DNA of 64,000 nt from Streptomyces eurythermus (GTDB lineage: Bacteria; Actinomycetota; Actinomycetes; Streptomycetales; Streptomycetaceae), in assembly GCF_014649115.1 (NCBI RefSeq), contig NZ_BMSK01000010.1, positions 62,001-126,000 on the forward strand, read 5' to 3'. This document shows positions 1-8,182 of this stretch, in pieces. Below the pieces are notes generated by a model that was not told the origin of the DNA, ran no database searches, and saw nothing but the letters and a program-made list of their open reading frames with translations. Made by a program: the position numbers and the translations under genes. Position 1 is the stretch's first letter. Every line of letters starts with the position of its first letter.

Positions 1-8
1 GCCGCGGG

Positions 9-191
9 TCAGTCGCGGTCGAGGACGGAGTCGCCGAGGTCCAGGCTGTCGTGGGCGACGAGGTCACCGACCTCGTCCACTGTGTCCGACACGTCGAGCG
101 GACGGTCGACCGCCGCGTGGGAGGGGGAGACGGCGGCCACGACGAATCCGGCGGCGAGGGTGGCGATGGCGAGCATGCTGCGCTTCTTCAT
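9..191 (-). CDS. Small secreted protein of unknown function
   Basis: A 60-residue protein starting MKKRSMLAIATLAAGFV, with a typical signal peptide (basic n-region, hydrophobic core, SPSHAA cleavage region near residue 27). The mature part is about 33 residues and acidic, ending DLGDSVLDRD. The ATG at 191 was chosen because upstream codons lack the signal-peptide character; its SD is weak. It is transcribed divergently from the alpha-galactosidase. No family recognised; only export is a supported statement. Confidence 0.6.
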   Translation of the reverse strand: MKKRSMLAIATLAAGFVVAAVSPSHAAVDRPLDVSDTVDEVGDLVAHDSLDLGDSVLDRD

Positions 192-314
192 GCGCTGATC
201 AACTGCGGGGAGCGGCCGGGGGTCACGCGGATCGCGGAAGCTTTCCCCCTCTCGGACCGCCGCTCCCGGCGATCGAACACATCCGAACAATGCCACGCCC
301 GGCCTGAACGCCCC

Positions 315-343
315 TTCCGACACAGTCCGACACGCCCTACCGT
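315..343 (+). promoter_or_regulatory. Candidate promoter for the alpha-galactosidase
   Basis: TTCCGA (315-320) and TACCGT (338-343) are 17 bp apart and lie about 65 bp before the alpha-galactosidase start. The -10 is reasonable and the -35 is weak. No clear operator was recognised beside it. Confidence 0.25.
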
Positions 344-407
344 GAGCGCGCATTCATGACGCGCGCATGCCGTCATCCGCGTTTCGCGAGTGGGAGGAAC
401 GTCGACG

Positions 408-2441
408 ATGCGTCACCCTCACAGCCGCACCACCCGTTTCAGAGTCGCCGGAGCGCTCGGCGCCGGACTGCTGTGCGCGACGGGCCTCGCCGCCCCCGCC
501 CTGGCGGCCTCCGCGCCGGCCCCGGCGGCGCGGACCGCGTCCGCGTCCCTGGACGACGGCCTCGCCCTCACCCCGCCGATGGGCTTCAACAACTGGAACT
601 CCACCTACTGCCGGGCGGAGTTCAACGAAAGCATGGTCAAGGGCATCGCGGACATCTTCGTGGAGAAGGGACTGAAGAAGGCCGGCTACCAGTACGTCAA
701 CCTGGACGACTGCTGGGCCCTGCCCCAGCGCGACGCCGCCGGCCGGCTGGTGCCCGACCCGGTGCGCTTCCCGAACGGCATCAAGGCGGTCGCGGACTAC
801 GTCCACTCCAAAGGGCTCAAGCTCGGCATCTACACCAGCGCCGGCACCAGGACCTGTGACAGCGTGGGCCTTCCGGGCGCCCTGGGCCACGAGTACGAGG
901 ACGCACGGCAGTTCGCCGACTGGGGCGTGGACTACCTGAAGTACGACAACTGCAACAACCAGGGCCTGGACGCCCGACAGCGCTACCGGACCATGCGCGA
1001 CGCCCTCAAGGCGACCGGCCGGCCCATCGTCTACAGCATCTGCGAATGGGGCGAGAACAAGCCCTGGGAGTGGGCCGGGGACATCGGCCACCTGTGGCGG
1101 ACCACCGGCGACATCAAGGACAACTGGCCCTCGGTGCTGTCGATCCTGAAGCAGAACCTCCCCCTCGCCCGGTACGCCGGCCCCGGCCGCTGGAACGACC
1201 CCGACATGCTGGAGGTCGGCAACGGCGGCATGACGGACACCGAGTACCGCTCGCACTTCTCCCTCTGGTCGGTCATGGCCGCGCCGCTGCTCATCGGCAC
1301 CGACCTGCGCAAGGCCTCCCAGGCGACCTACGACATCCTGGGCAACACCGAGGTCATCGCCGTCGACCAGGACCCGCTCGGCAAGCAGGGCACGGTCGTC
1401 TCCTCCGCGGGCGGACGCTGGGTCGTCGCCAAGCAGATGGCGGACGGCAGCCGCGCGGTGGCCCTCTTCAACGAGTCCGGCACCGCCCAGCGGATCGCCA
1501 CCAGCGCGGGCGCGGTCGGCATGCCCCGCGCCGACGGCTACGCCGTGCGCGACCTGTGGCAGCACCGCACGTACAACACCGCCGGCACCCTCGCCGCCAC
1601 CGTCCCCGCCCATGGCACGGTCCTGCTGCGCGTCGCGGCCGACCGGCACTGGGCCGCGTATCCGCCCGCCGTCGAACTGGGCCTGGACGGCGGCCTGTTG
1701 CTGACGGCGGGTACCCCGGTCACCCTCACCAGCACCGTCACCGACCTCGGGCGCACGCCCGCGCGCCGCGTGTCCGTGGCGCTGACCGGCCCGGCCGGCT
1801 GGGGCATACGGGCCACCTCGGCGACCTCGGCCGCCGCCCTCCGCACCGGGCGGACGCTGCGCACCGGCTGGCGGCTGACCGTCCCGGCCGGCACCCCGAC
1901 GGGCTCCTACGGCCTCACGCTGCGGGCGAGTTACCGGTCGCCGTCGGGCACGCCGGTCACCAGCACGGTGCCGCTGACCGCGTCCGTGGTCGTACCGCCG
2001 CCGTCCGGGACGTCGTACCTCAGTGATCTGCCGTGGATGTCGGCCGCCAACGGCTTCGGGCCGGTGGAGCGCGACACCAGCAACGGCGAGAAGGCCGCGG
2101 GCGACGGCCGTCCGCTCACCATCGGCGGCACGGTGTACGCCAAGGGGCTCGGCGTGCACGCGCGCGGCGACATCGCCTTCTACACCGGCGGGGCCTGCGA
2201 GAAGGTCACCGCGTCGGTCGGCGTGGACGACGAGAAGGGCGCCAAGGGCAGCGTCGCCTTCGAGATCCTTGCGGACGACACGCGGGCCGCCGCCTCCGGT
2301 GTGCTCACCAACGCGATGCCCGCGCAGTCCCTCACCGCCGACATCACCGGCGCCCAGGTGATCCGGCTCGTCGTCACCGACGGCGGCGACGGCACCGACT
2401 CCGACCACGCGGACTGGGCGGACGCCCGCCTGAGCTGCTGA
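408..2441 (+). CDS. Secreted GH27 alpha-galactosidase with NEW3-like and NPCBM domains
   Basis: This 677-residue enzyme hydrolyses terminal alpha-galactosides outside the cell. It has a signal peptide (residues 1 to about 35, ending ALAA). The GH27 catalytic barrel begins at LTPPMGFNNWNS (about 54). The nucleophile is Asp180 in LKYDNC, and by comparison with human alpha-galactosidase the acid/base is Asp235 in LWRTTGD. A beta-sandwich resembling NEW3 (about 440-535) and a C-terminal NPCBM carbohydrate-binding module (about 545-677, VYAKGLGVHARGD) follow. The start is the ATG at 408 behind GGGAGGA (392-398), not the earlier in-frame ATG at 390. A strong hairpin follows the gene. Function is well supported; the natural substrate (galactomannan, raffinose or similar) is inferred. 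Confidence 0.93.
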   Translation: MRHPHSRTTRFRVAGALGAGLLCATGLAAPALAASAPAPAARTASASLDDGLALTPPMGFNNWNSTYCRAEFNESMVKGIADIFVEKGLKKAGYQYVNLDDCWALPQRDAAGRLVPDPVRFPNGIKAVADYVHSKGLKLGIYTSAGTRTCDSVGLPGALGHEYEDARQFADWGVDYLKYDNCNNQGLDARQRYRTMRDALKATGRPIVYSICEWGENKPWEWAGDIGHLWRTTGDIKDNWPSVLSILKQNLPLARYAGPGRWNDPDMLEVGNGGMTDTEYRSHFSLWSVMAAPLLIGTDLRKASQATYDILGNTEVIAVDQDPLGKQGTVVSSAGGRWVVAKQMADGSRAVALFNESGTAQRIATSAGAVGMPRADGYAVRDLWQHRTYNTAGTLAATVPAHGTVLLRVAADRHWAAYPPAVELGLDGGLLLTAGTPVTLTSTVTDLGRTPARRVSVALTGPAGWGIRATSATSAAALRTGRTLRTGWRLTVPAGTPTGSYGLTLRASYRSPSGTPVTSTVPLTASVVVPPPSGTSYLSDLPWMSAANGFGPVERDTSNGEKAAGDGRPLTIGGTVYAKGLGVHARGDIAFYTGGACEKVTASVGVDDEKGAKGSVAFEILADDTRAAASGVLTNAMPAQSLTADITGAQVIRLVVTDGGDGTDSDHADWADARLSC

Positions 2442-2491
2442 ACACCCGGGAGCGGACGCCGAAGCGGGGAGCCGGGCCCATCAGCACGCCG

Positions 2492-2516
2492 CCGGGGCCC
2501 GCCCGAAGGGCCCCGG
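2492..2516 (+). terminator. Terminator after alpha-galactosidase
   Basis: Perfect hairpin: CCGGGGCCC, 7-nt loop, GGGCCCCGG, about 50 bp after the stop codon. It has no U-tract, as is usual in this group. Confidence 0.6.
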
Positions 2517-2546
2517 TTCGGCGGTGTCGCCTACATCACCCCCAGC

Positions 2547-2604
2547 AACGTTTAACGTTCAACTTCCTGGGAGTACTGTCACTCCTGTCCCGCCCAATCG
2601 GGAC
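2547..2604 (+). promoter_or_regulatory. AT-rich upstream region with repeats
   Basis: Upstream of the small secreted protein at 2655 are back-to-back heptamers GTTTAAC-GTTCAAC (2550-2563) and a perfect inverted repeat GTCCCG-6 nt-CGGGAC (2587-2604). The composition drops sharply in GC here, as expected of a promoter. The protein that would bind is unknown. Confidence 0.35.
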
Positions 2605-2654
2605 GATACCGGCACGAACACCCCCTGTGCCGGTGTCTGTACAGGAGGAAGATC

Positions 2655-3113
2655 ATGAATCTCACCCTTGGACGGCGCGCCACCACCGCGGCCGTCACCC
2701 TCATCGCCGCCGTCGGCACGCTGCTGACCGTGGGCGGCACGGCATCCGCCGCCGAGAACCCGGCAACCGGTCACAAGGTCGTGGCCATGCCGGAGCGGGA
2801 CCACCGCTCGCACGGCGACGACCGGAACACCCGCCACGAGATCCGGGGCCGCCAGGTCGCCCACCGGGTCGGGTACGACCGGGACAGCGCCGGTGAGCAG
2901 CACCGTCACCACCGGGTCGGCCGCGAGGAGTTCCGCGGCGAGCACCGCTCGGACGGACACCGCGACCGGGCGCGGGACGGCCGCGACCGGTACAGCCACG
3001 ACCACGGTCGCGCGTACCGCTACGACGGCGTCCGCCTCTACCGGTGGGACCACGGCCGGTGGATCCTGACGACCGGTGACCTGTACGGCTTCGACAGGGA
3101 TCTCCTGCGCTGA
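2655..3113 (+). CDS. Secreted His/Arg/Asp-rich protein of unknown function
   Basis: A 152-residue protein with a signal peptide (residues 1 to about 32, ending GTASAAEN). The mature part is extremely hydrophilic with repeated H, R, D and G (HRSHGDDRN, RYSHDHGRAYRYDG) and a short ordered-looking C-terminus (WDHGRWILTTGDLYGFDRDLL). The ATG follows a strong SD, ACAGGAGGAAG (2640-2650). The His/Asp density could bind metal ions or anionic surfaces, but that is inference. No family recognised. Confidence 0.7.
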   Translation: MNLTLGRRATTAAVTLIAAVGTLLTVGGTASAAENPATGHKVVAMPERDHRSHGDDRNTRHEIRGRQVAHRVGYDRDSAGEQHRHHRVGREEFRGEHRSDGHRDRARDGRDRYSHDHGRAYRYDGVRLYRWDHGRWILTTGDLYGFDRDLLR

Positions 3114-3199
3114 TCCGACGGACCGCTACGGCGCCGGAGCCGGACGGCCGCCCGCCGTCCGGCTCCGGCGCCCGGTCCCCGGGACGCATCGAGCCGACC

Positions 3200-3616
3200 A
3201 TGACCAACTACGTGGACCACGCACTCGACATGGAGCTGACAGGCCCCGAGGGTGTACGCGTCACCGTGCCGACCCGCCTTCGCTACCGGGCCGACGAACC
3301 GCTCGCGGTGCAGTTCCGGTTCGACCGCGCCCCCTCCGGGCCGGTGCTGTGGGTCTTCGCGCGCGAACTGCTCACCGAGGGCCTGTCGGCACCGGCGGGA
3401 GAAGGGGACGTGCGGATCTGGCCGACCCGCGCCGACGGACGGGCACTGCTCCACGTCACCCTGTCCGCGCCGGGCGGATCCGCGCATCTGACCACCGCGC
3501 TGAACCCCGTCAGAAAGTGGCTCTGCCGCACCTATCGGCTGGTGCCCGCGGAGCGGGAGAGTGAGGCGCTGGACCTGGAGCACCATCTCACCCGTTTCCT
3601 CGAAGACAGCTCCTGA
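3200..3616 (+). CDS. SsgA-like (SALP) sporulation and cell-division regulator
   Basis: A 138-residue protein matching the SsgA/SsgB family in size and key segments: LRYRADEPLAVQFRF near 31-45, WVFARELLTEGL near 53-64, and GDVRIWPT near 71-78. The family is specific to sporulating actinomycetes and helps position the septum or localise peptidoglycan synthesis during sporulation; SsgB recruits FtsZ. The sequence differs enough from SsgA and SsgB that the paralogue cannot be named. The ATG at 3200 lacks a strong SD. The gene stands alone, convergent with the FUSC gene. Confidence 0.85.
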   Translation: MTNYVDHALDMELTGPEGVRVTVPTRLRYRADEPLAVQFRFDRAPSGPVLWVFARELLTEGLSAPAGEGDVRIWPTRADGRALLHVTLSAPGGSAHLTTALNPVRKWLCRTYRLVPAERESEALDLEHHLTRFLEDSS

Positions 3617-3653
3617 GCCGCCCCGCCCTCGCCGGGAACGCCGCGGGCCCGGC

Positions 3654-4835
3654 TCACCGTCCCGCCCTGCGGGCGAGGCGCTCGCTCCGCCAATGGGCGT
3701 GATCCAGGTCGGCCAGGATCCGCTCCACATCGGTCATGAGGGAGCCGTACACATGCCATGCGCCGGGCTCGGCGAGGCCGCCCCCGCGGACCAGGCCGGT
3801 CATCGACTCGTGCCAGGCCAGCGCACCCTCGATCGCGCCGCGCAGCCGCTCCCTGGGGGTGACGCCGGCCGGGCCGTGCTGCGGCGCGGGCTCGACGAAC
3901 TCGAGCACGGCGGCCCCCGCCCACTGCAGGATCTCGGCGTAGCGGTCGAGGAACCGGCGGCCGAGCCGGCTGCCGGCGCGCCCGTCGAACACGTCGTCCA
4001 CCAGCGTCCTGGCGATGCCGCGCACCTGGAGGGATATGCCCCGCAAGGCTTTGAAGGCCACGCTGTCGACCGATCCGCCGCGGTGCGCGTGTGCCGCGCA
4101 CCGGGTGTTCCAGCGCAGGCTCTCCTCGGCCTGCCGCACCTGCTCCTCCGCGCGGGACAGGCACTCGTCCAGCTTGCGCGCCCTGCGCAACCACACGTGG
4201 GACTCCGTGGCGAGACGCCGGTGCCGCAGGCCGGTGCCCATGTCCCGCAGGAGCGTTCCCATCGTGCGGGCGAGGGAGCGTACGGCGGAATCCGACTCCT
4301 CGACATAGAGGGGAGGCAGGACGAGCGCGTGGACGGTGACGCCCACCACGGCGCCGACGAGGGTCTGCAGCACGGAGGACATCAGGCCGCCCACGGGTTC
4401 GGTCGCCGCGGCGGCCAGGCCGACGACCGCGATCGAGGCGACCTGCATCCGGTCGTCGGCCGTACGTCGCGGGCCCGCCAGCGTGGGGACGACGACGATC
4501 ACCGCGACGGCCGCCGCGGTGGGCCCCAGCAGCCGGACGGCGACCAGCGCCAGCATCAGCCCGGCCAAGCGCGCGAGCACACTCTGCGCCGACCGCGTCA
4601 CCGACTGGTACACCGTGGAGGCGTTGACCATGAGCAGGGCCGTGGCGACCGCCAGATACGGCGGGTCCGCGGGCACGCACAGGCCCGCCGCGGCCCAGGC
4701 GAGCAGGGCCGCGATCAGCGTCTTGACGGCGAACACCAGGTGTGTGCGGCGGGCGGCGCGCAAGGCCCCCGCAGCGATGGTTGAAGGCTGCACGACATTG
4801 AGAATGACACCTTTTGCCCCTGTTTGACGTGACAC
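3654..4835 (-). CDS. FUSC / aromatic acid exporter family membrane protein (first of three)
   Basis: A 393-residue protein with about six membrane segments in its first 185 residues (LIAALLAWAAAGL, LARLAGLMLALVAVRLL, VGAVVGVTVHALVLPPL), then a long soluble helical region rich in charged residues (about 190-393). This is the FUSC/ArAE half-transporter layout; members export aromatic acids or related amphiphiles. The GTG start at 4835 is uncertain, because neither it nor the GTG about 19 codons downstream has a clear SD. Substrate unknown. Confidence 0.8.
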   Translation of the reverse strand: MSRQTGAKGVILNVVQPSTIAAGALRAARRTHLVFAVKTLIAALLAWAAAGLCVPADPPYLAVATALLMVNASTVYQSVTRSAQSVLARLAGLMLALVAVRLLGPTAAAVAVIVVVPTLAGPRRTADDRMQVASIAVVGLAAAATEPVGGLMSSVLQTLVGAVVGVTVHALVLPPLYVEESDSAVRSLARTMGTLLRDMGTGLRHRRLATESHVWLRRARKLDECLSRAEEQVRQAEESLRWNTRCAAHAHRGGSVDSVAFKALRGISLQVRGIARTLVDDVFDGRAGSRLGRRFLDRYAEILQWAGAAVLEFVEPAPQHGPAGVTPRERLRGAIEGALAWHESMTGLVRGGGLAEPGAWHVYGSLMTDVERILADLDHAHWRSERLARRAGR

Positions 4836-4953
4836 CCGTCACCATCACTCAGCGATGGCCGCTTTCACGATTTTTAGTTTATGCTTCAACCATATTGGCG
4901 GCGCGCAGGGTGGGGACTCGCCGCGAAACCCAGCGCCAAGGGAGTAGAAGATC

Positions 4954-5259
4954 ATGCACGGTTTCAAGCGGCGCGCGGCCACGGCCGGCGCCTCACTCGC
5001 CCTCGTGAGCGCCGTTGCCCTGGCCGCGGCCGGGACCGCCTCCGCGGCCCCCTCCGCCCTCGACGCGCACGCCGACGCGGTGGCCACCGCCGGCCCGGCT
5101 CACGCCCGGCACCACCACCGGCCGGGCGACCGGCCGGACCCCTGGATCGCGGGACAGCTGGAGCAGGCCCGCCGGATCGCGGGACATCCGGCACCGGCCG
5201 ATCCCTGGATCGCGGATCAGATCGCCCTGTTCGAGTGCTCTCGCGCCCTCCTCGGCTGA
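4954..5259 (+). CDS. Small secreted protein with repeated DPWIA-x-Q motif
   Basis: A 101-residue protein with a clear signal peptide (1 to about 32, TASAAPSA) and ATG behind AAGGGAG (4938-4944). After a His-rich stretch (HARHHHRPGD) the mature part contains an approximate tandem repeat: DPWIAGQLEQARRIAG then DPWIADQIALFECSRALLG. The upstream 4870-4900 segment is unusually AT-rich and probably holds the promoter. No known domain recognised. Confidence 0.7.
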   Translation: MHGFKRRAATAGASLALVSAVALAAAGTASAAPSALDAHADAVATAGPAHARHHHRPGDRPDPWIAGQLEQARRIAGHPAPADPWIADQIALFECSRALLG

Positions 5260-5365
5260 GCGCAGACACGACGGCGGTGACCCTGGCGACCCACGGGGCC
5301 GGGACACTGCCGCCGACGGCGACCGCACCCGGCCCGCGTGTCACCGGCTCCCCGGGACCACACGC

Positions 5366-6319
5366 CTAGCGGCTCGCCGCGGTCGCGTCCGGGGTGCGGG
5401 TCAGGGCCGCCGCCGCCGCGCCGACCAGGCCGGCGTCGGTGCCCATCCGGGCGGGTACGACGGTCAGCCGCCGCACGAAGGACAGGGTCGCGTAGTCGGT
5501 GAGGGCCTTGCGCAGCGGGGCGAACAGGATGTCGCCCGCCTTGCCGACCCCTCCGCCGATCACCGCGATGTCGATCTCGACCAGGGTCGCGGTGGCCGCG
5601 ATCCCGGCGGCCAGCGCCTGCGCCGCCCGCTCGAAGGAGGCGACGGCGACCGGGTCGCCCGCGTGGGCCGCGGCGGCCACCGCGGCGGCCGAGGTGTCGC
5701 CGTCGGGGCCGGGGCGCCAGCCTTGCTCCAGCGCCCGGCGGGCGATGTTGGGGCCGCTCGCGATGCGCTCCACACAGCCGCGCGCGCCGCACGGGCAGGG
5801 GTCGCCGTCGAGGTCGACGCTGATGTGGCCGATGTGCCCGGCGTTGCCGGTGGGTCCCGGGTGCAGCCGCCCGCCGAGGACCAGGCCGCCGCCGACGCCG
5901 GTGGAGACCACCATGCACAGCGCGTTGTCGTGGCCCCGCGCGGCGCCCTGCCAGTGCTCGGCGGCGGTGATCGCGACCCCGTCGCCGATCAGCTCGACCG
6001 GCAGGCCCCCGGTGGCCGCACGCACCCGGTCGACCAGCGGGAAGTCACGCCAGCCCGGCACGTTCACCGGACTCACGGTGCCCGCCGAGGCGTCCACCGG
6101 GCCGGCGCTGCCGATGCCGACCGCGCCGGCGCGGTCCCACAGGGGCGACCCGGACAGTTCGCCGAGCACCTCCGCCACGGCCCGCATGACCGTTTCGCCG
6201 TCCTGCCGGGCGGGCGTCGGGCGCTGGGCGCGGACCAGAAGGCGTCCGTCGCCGTCCACCAGCGCGCCGGCGATCTTGGTGCCGCCGATGTCCAGGGCCG
6301 CCACGAGGTCGGTGTGCAT
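5366..6319 (-). CDS. ROK-family sugar kinase (glucokinase or GlcNAc kinase type)
   Basis: A 317-residue cytoplasmic kinase that phosphorylates a hexose or N-acetylhexosamine using ATP. Visible motifs are the phosphate-binding DIGGTK (10-15), VSTGVGGGLVLGG, GHIGHISV, and the ROK zinc site CPCGARGCVE. There is no N-terminal HTH, so this is an enzyme and not a ROK repressor. It is divergent from a LacI-family gene across an operator-like palindrome, so it is probably controlled by that regulator. Substrate cannot be fixed from sequence alone. Confidence 0.9.
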   Translation of the reverse strand: MHTDLVAALDIGGTKIAGALVDGDGRLLVRAQRPTPARQDGETVMRAVAEVLGELSGSPLWDRAGAVGIGSAGPVDASAGTVSPVNVPGWRDFPLVDRVRAATGGLPVELIGDGVAITAAEHWQGAARGHDNALCMVVSTGVGGGLVLGGRLHPGPTGNAGHIGHISVDLDGDPCPCGARGCVERIASGPNIARRALEQGWRPGPDGDTSAAAVAAAAHAGDPVAVASFERAAQALAAGIAATATLVEIDIAVIGGGVGKAGDILFAPLRKALTDYATLSFVRRLTVVPARMGTDAGLVGAAAAALTRTPDATAASR

Positions 6320-6424
6320 GAGAGTCAGATCTCCCCGTTGAAAGCTTGAGAACCAAAGAGAGCAGGCCGGTCAGGCGGTGGGGGCGCAGGCCGGAGAAAG
6401 CGGTGGACAGTCTCTCTCGCATCT

Positions 6425-6436
6425 GACAACGTTGTC
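6425..6436. promoter_or_regulatory. LacI-family operator between kinase and regulator
   Basis: GACAACGTTGTC is a perfect 12-bp palindrome with the central CG typical of LacI-family sites. It lies in the divergent intergenic region of the ROK kinase and LacI-type gene; a TATGCT -10 candidate sits at 6444-6449. It probably mediates autoregulation and control of the kinase. Confidence 0.7.
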
Positions 6437-6536
6437 CAGGCTCTATGCTCGACGCCACATCCTCATACAAGCCCACGGATGCCGCACCCCCGTGGACCGG
6501 AAAAACCACAGCCGGACGACAGACAGGACAGCGCAC

Positions 6537-7586
6537 GTGCCCCAGACCACCCGCCGCGCAGACGGCCTCACCGGGAACCGGTACGGCAACCGCCCGACGA
6601 TGAAGGACGTGGCGGCCCGCGCCGGGGTCGGACTGAAGACGGTCTCCCGCGTGGTCAACGGCGAGCCCGGGGTCACCCCGGACACCGAGCGCCGGGTGCA
6701 GGAGGCGATCGACGCGCTCGGCTTCCGCCGCAACGACAGCGCGCGGGTGCTGCGCAAGGGGCGGACCGCGAGCATCGGGCTGATCCTGGAGGACCTCGCG
6801 GACCCCTTCTACGGCCCGCTCAGCCGCGCCGTCGAGGAGGTGGCCCGCGCCCACGGCGCGCTGCTGATCAACGGCTCCAGCGCCGAGGACCCCGAGCGCG
6901 AGCAGGAGCTGGCACTCGCGCTGTGCGCGCGCCGGGTGGACGGGCTGGTGGTGATCCCGGCCGGGGACGACCACCGGTATCTGGAGCCGGAGATCCGGGC
7001 CGGCGTGGCGACCGTGTTCGTGGACCGCCCGGCCGGCCGGATCGACGCCGACGTGGTCCTGTCCGACAACTTCGGCGGCGCCCGCGACGGCGTCGCCCAC
7101 CTCATCGCGCACGGCCACCGGCGGATCGGCTTCATCGGCGACATGCCCCGGATCCACACGGCCGCGGAGCGGCTGCGCGGCTACCGGGCGGCCATGGAGG
7201 ACGCCGGGATATCCGTGGCGGAGCGCTGGATGTCCCTCGGCGCGACCGACCCGGAGCGGGTGCGCCGGGCGGCGGAGGAGATGCTGGCCGGTCCCGACCC
7301 CGTGACCGCGGTCTTCGCCGGCAACAACCGGGTGACGGTCACCGTCGTCCGGGTGCTGGCCGAGCGGGCCCGCCGGGCCGCGCTCGTCGGCTTCGACGAC
7401 TTCGAGCTGGCCGATCTGCTCCAGCCGGGCGTCACGGTCGTCGCCCAGGACTCGTCGGCCCTCGGCCGCACGGCCGCCGAACGCCTCTTCCGCCAGCTGG
7501 ACGGCACCCTGGTCGCCCCGGAACGCATAGAACTCCCGACCCGCCTCATCACCCGCGGCTCGGGCGAACTGCCACCGGCGGATTGA
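6537..7586 (+). CDS. LacI-family transcriptional regulator
   Basis: A 349-residue repressor. The HTH begins at RPTMKDVAARAGVGLKTVSRVVNGEPGVT, with the hinge-helix region after it, and the periplasmic-binding-protein-like effector domain follows (GLILEDLADPFYGPL, VDGLVVIPAG, RIGFIGD, GFDDFELAD). GTG at 6537 is preferred because of the upstream AGGA and normal family length. An earlier start at 6378 would add about 53 unrelated residues; ATG at 6600 would remove part of the HTH arm. It probably binds GACAACGTTGTC at 6425-6436. Inducer unknown, plausibly a sugar handled by the divergent kinase. Confidence 0.9.
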   Translation: MPQTTRRADGLTGNRYGNRPTMKDVAARAGVGLKTVSRVVNGEPGVTPDTERRVQEAIDALGFRRNDSARVLRKGRTASIGLILEDLADPFYGPLSRAVEEVARAHGALLINGSSAEDPEREQELALALCARRVDGLVVIPAGDDHRYLEPEIRAGVATVFVDRPAGRIDADVVLSDNFGGARDGVAHLIAHGHRRIGFIGDMPRIHTAAERLRGYRAAMEDAGISVAERWMSLGATDPERVRRAAEEMLAGPDPVTAVFAGNNRVTVTVVRVLAERARRAALVGFDDFELADLLQPGVTVVAQDSSALGRTAAERLFRQLDGTLVAPERIELPTRLITRGSGELPPAD

Positions 7587-8182
7587 AGGGGCGGGCGGGG
7601 ACGGCCTGCGCGGGGGCGGGACCCTGAGGCGGGGCCGGGCGGGGTCAATACGGCGTGGCGCGTGGGGCCGTGCCGGAACCGCCGATTCCAGGCCCCGCCG
7701 GCTTCGGGCCCGCCGGCTGGGGGCCGCACCGGGCGCGCGCCGGCCCGCCCCACGACCGTACGACGCGGGGCCGGGACGGAGCAGTCGCGGCGCGGCCAGG
7801 CCACGGGAGCGCCGGCCGACCGGCGCCGGGGACTTACGACACCGGCCGGAGCGACCGCGGACCCACCGGCCCCACCGGATCCGCCGGCCGTGTCCGCCGC
7901 CGCCCTTGCCGACGGCGGACACGGGACCCCCTCCGGCGCGGCGGGTCCGCGGGAGGGCGCGGGAGTCCCCTGGCGAACGGGCGGAGCGAGCCGGCGGTGG
8001 CCGGCCCTCGTGCCGGACGGCGACTCATACCGCTCGTGTCACCGGCCCCCTCGGCCCCGGCCCCCGCAGCCCCCGGAGCCGCCGGAGGCCGGGACGCCGG
8101 AACGCCGGGGCGCCGACAGGCCGACAGGCCGACAGGCCGACAGGCCGACAGGCCGACAGGCCGACAGGCCGACAGGCCGACG
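7587..8182. other. 600-bp intergenic region without a convincing gene
   Basis: Very GC-rich sequence. Long open frames exist but lack recognisable protein character, and they are mutually overlapping. The only structure seen is the octamer repeat at its right end (separate entry). Confidence 0.5.
8113..8176. repeat. Eight tandem copies of an octamer
   Basis: CCGACAGG is repeated eight times without error, followed by a ninth partial copy (CCGAC). The array ends 6 bp before the TAA stop of the aldolase gene on the minus strand, so it lies immediately 3-prime of that gene. As the unit is 8 bp, gain or loss of a copy would shift any frame across it. Confidence 0.95.

Noticed and set aside
354..2408. 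Long open frame opposite the alpha-galactosidase
   Set aside because: Frame mirrors the codon bias of the real gene and has no protein-family character.
2550..2563. Possible PhoP (PHO) box, GTTTAAC-GTTCAAC
   Set aside because: Units repeat every 7 bp; PHO boxes use 11-bp units, so the match is not good enough to claim.
8113..8176. Possible CRISPR array
   Set aside because: The octamers are back-to-back with no spacers.
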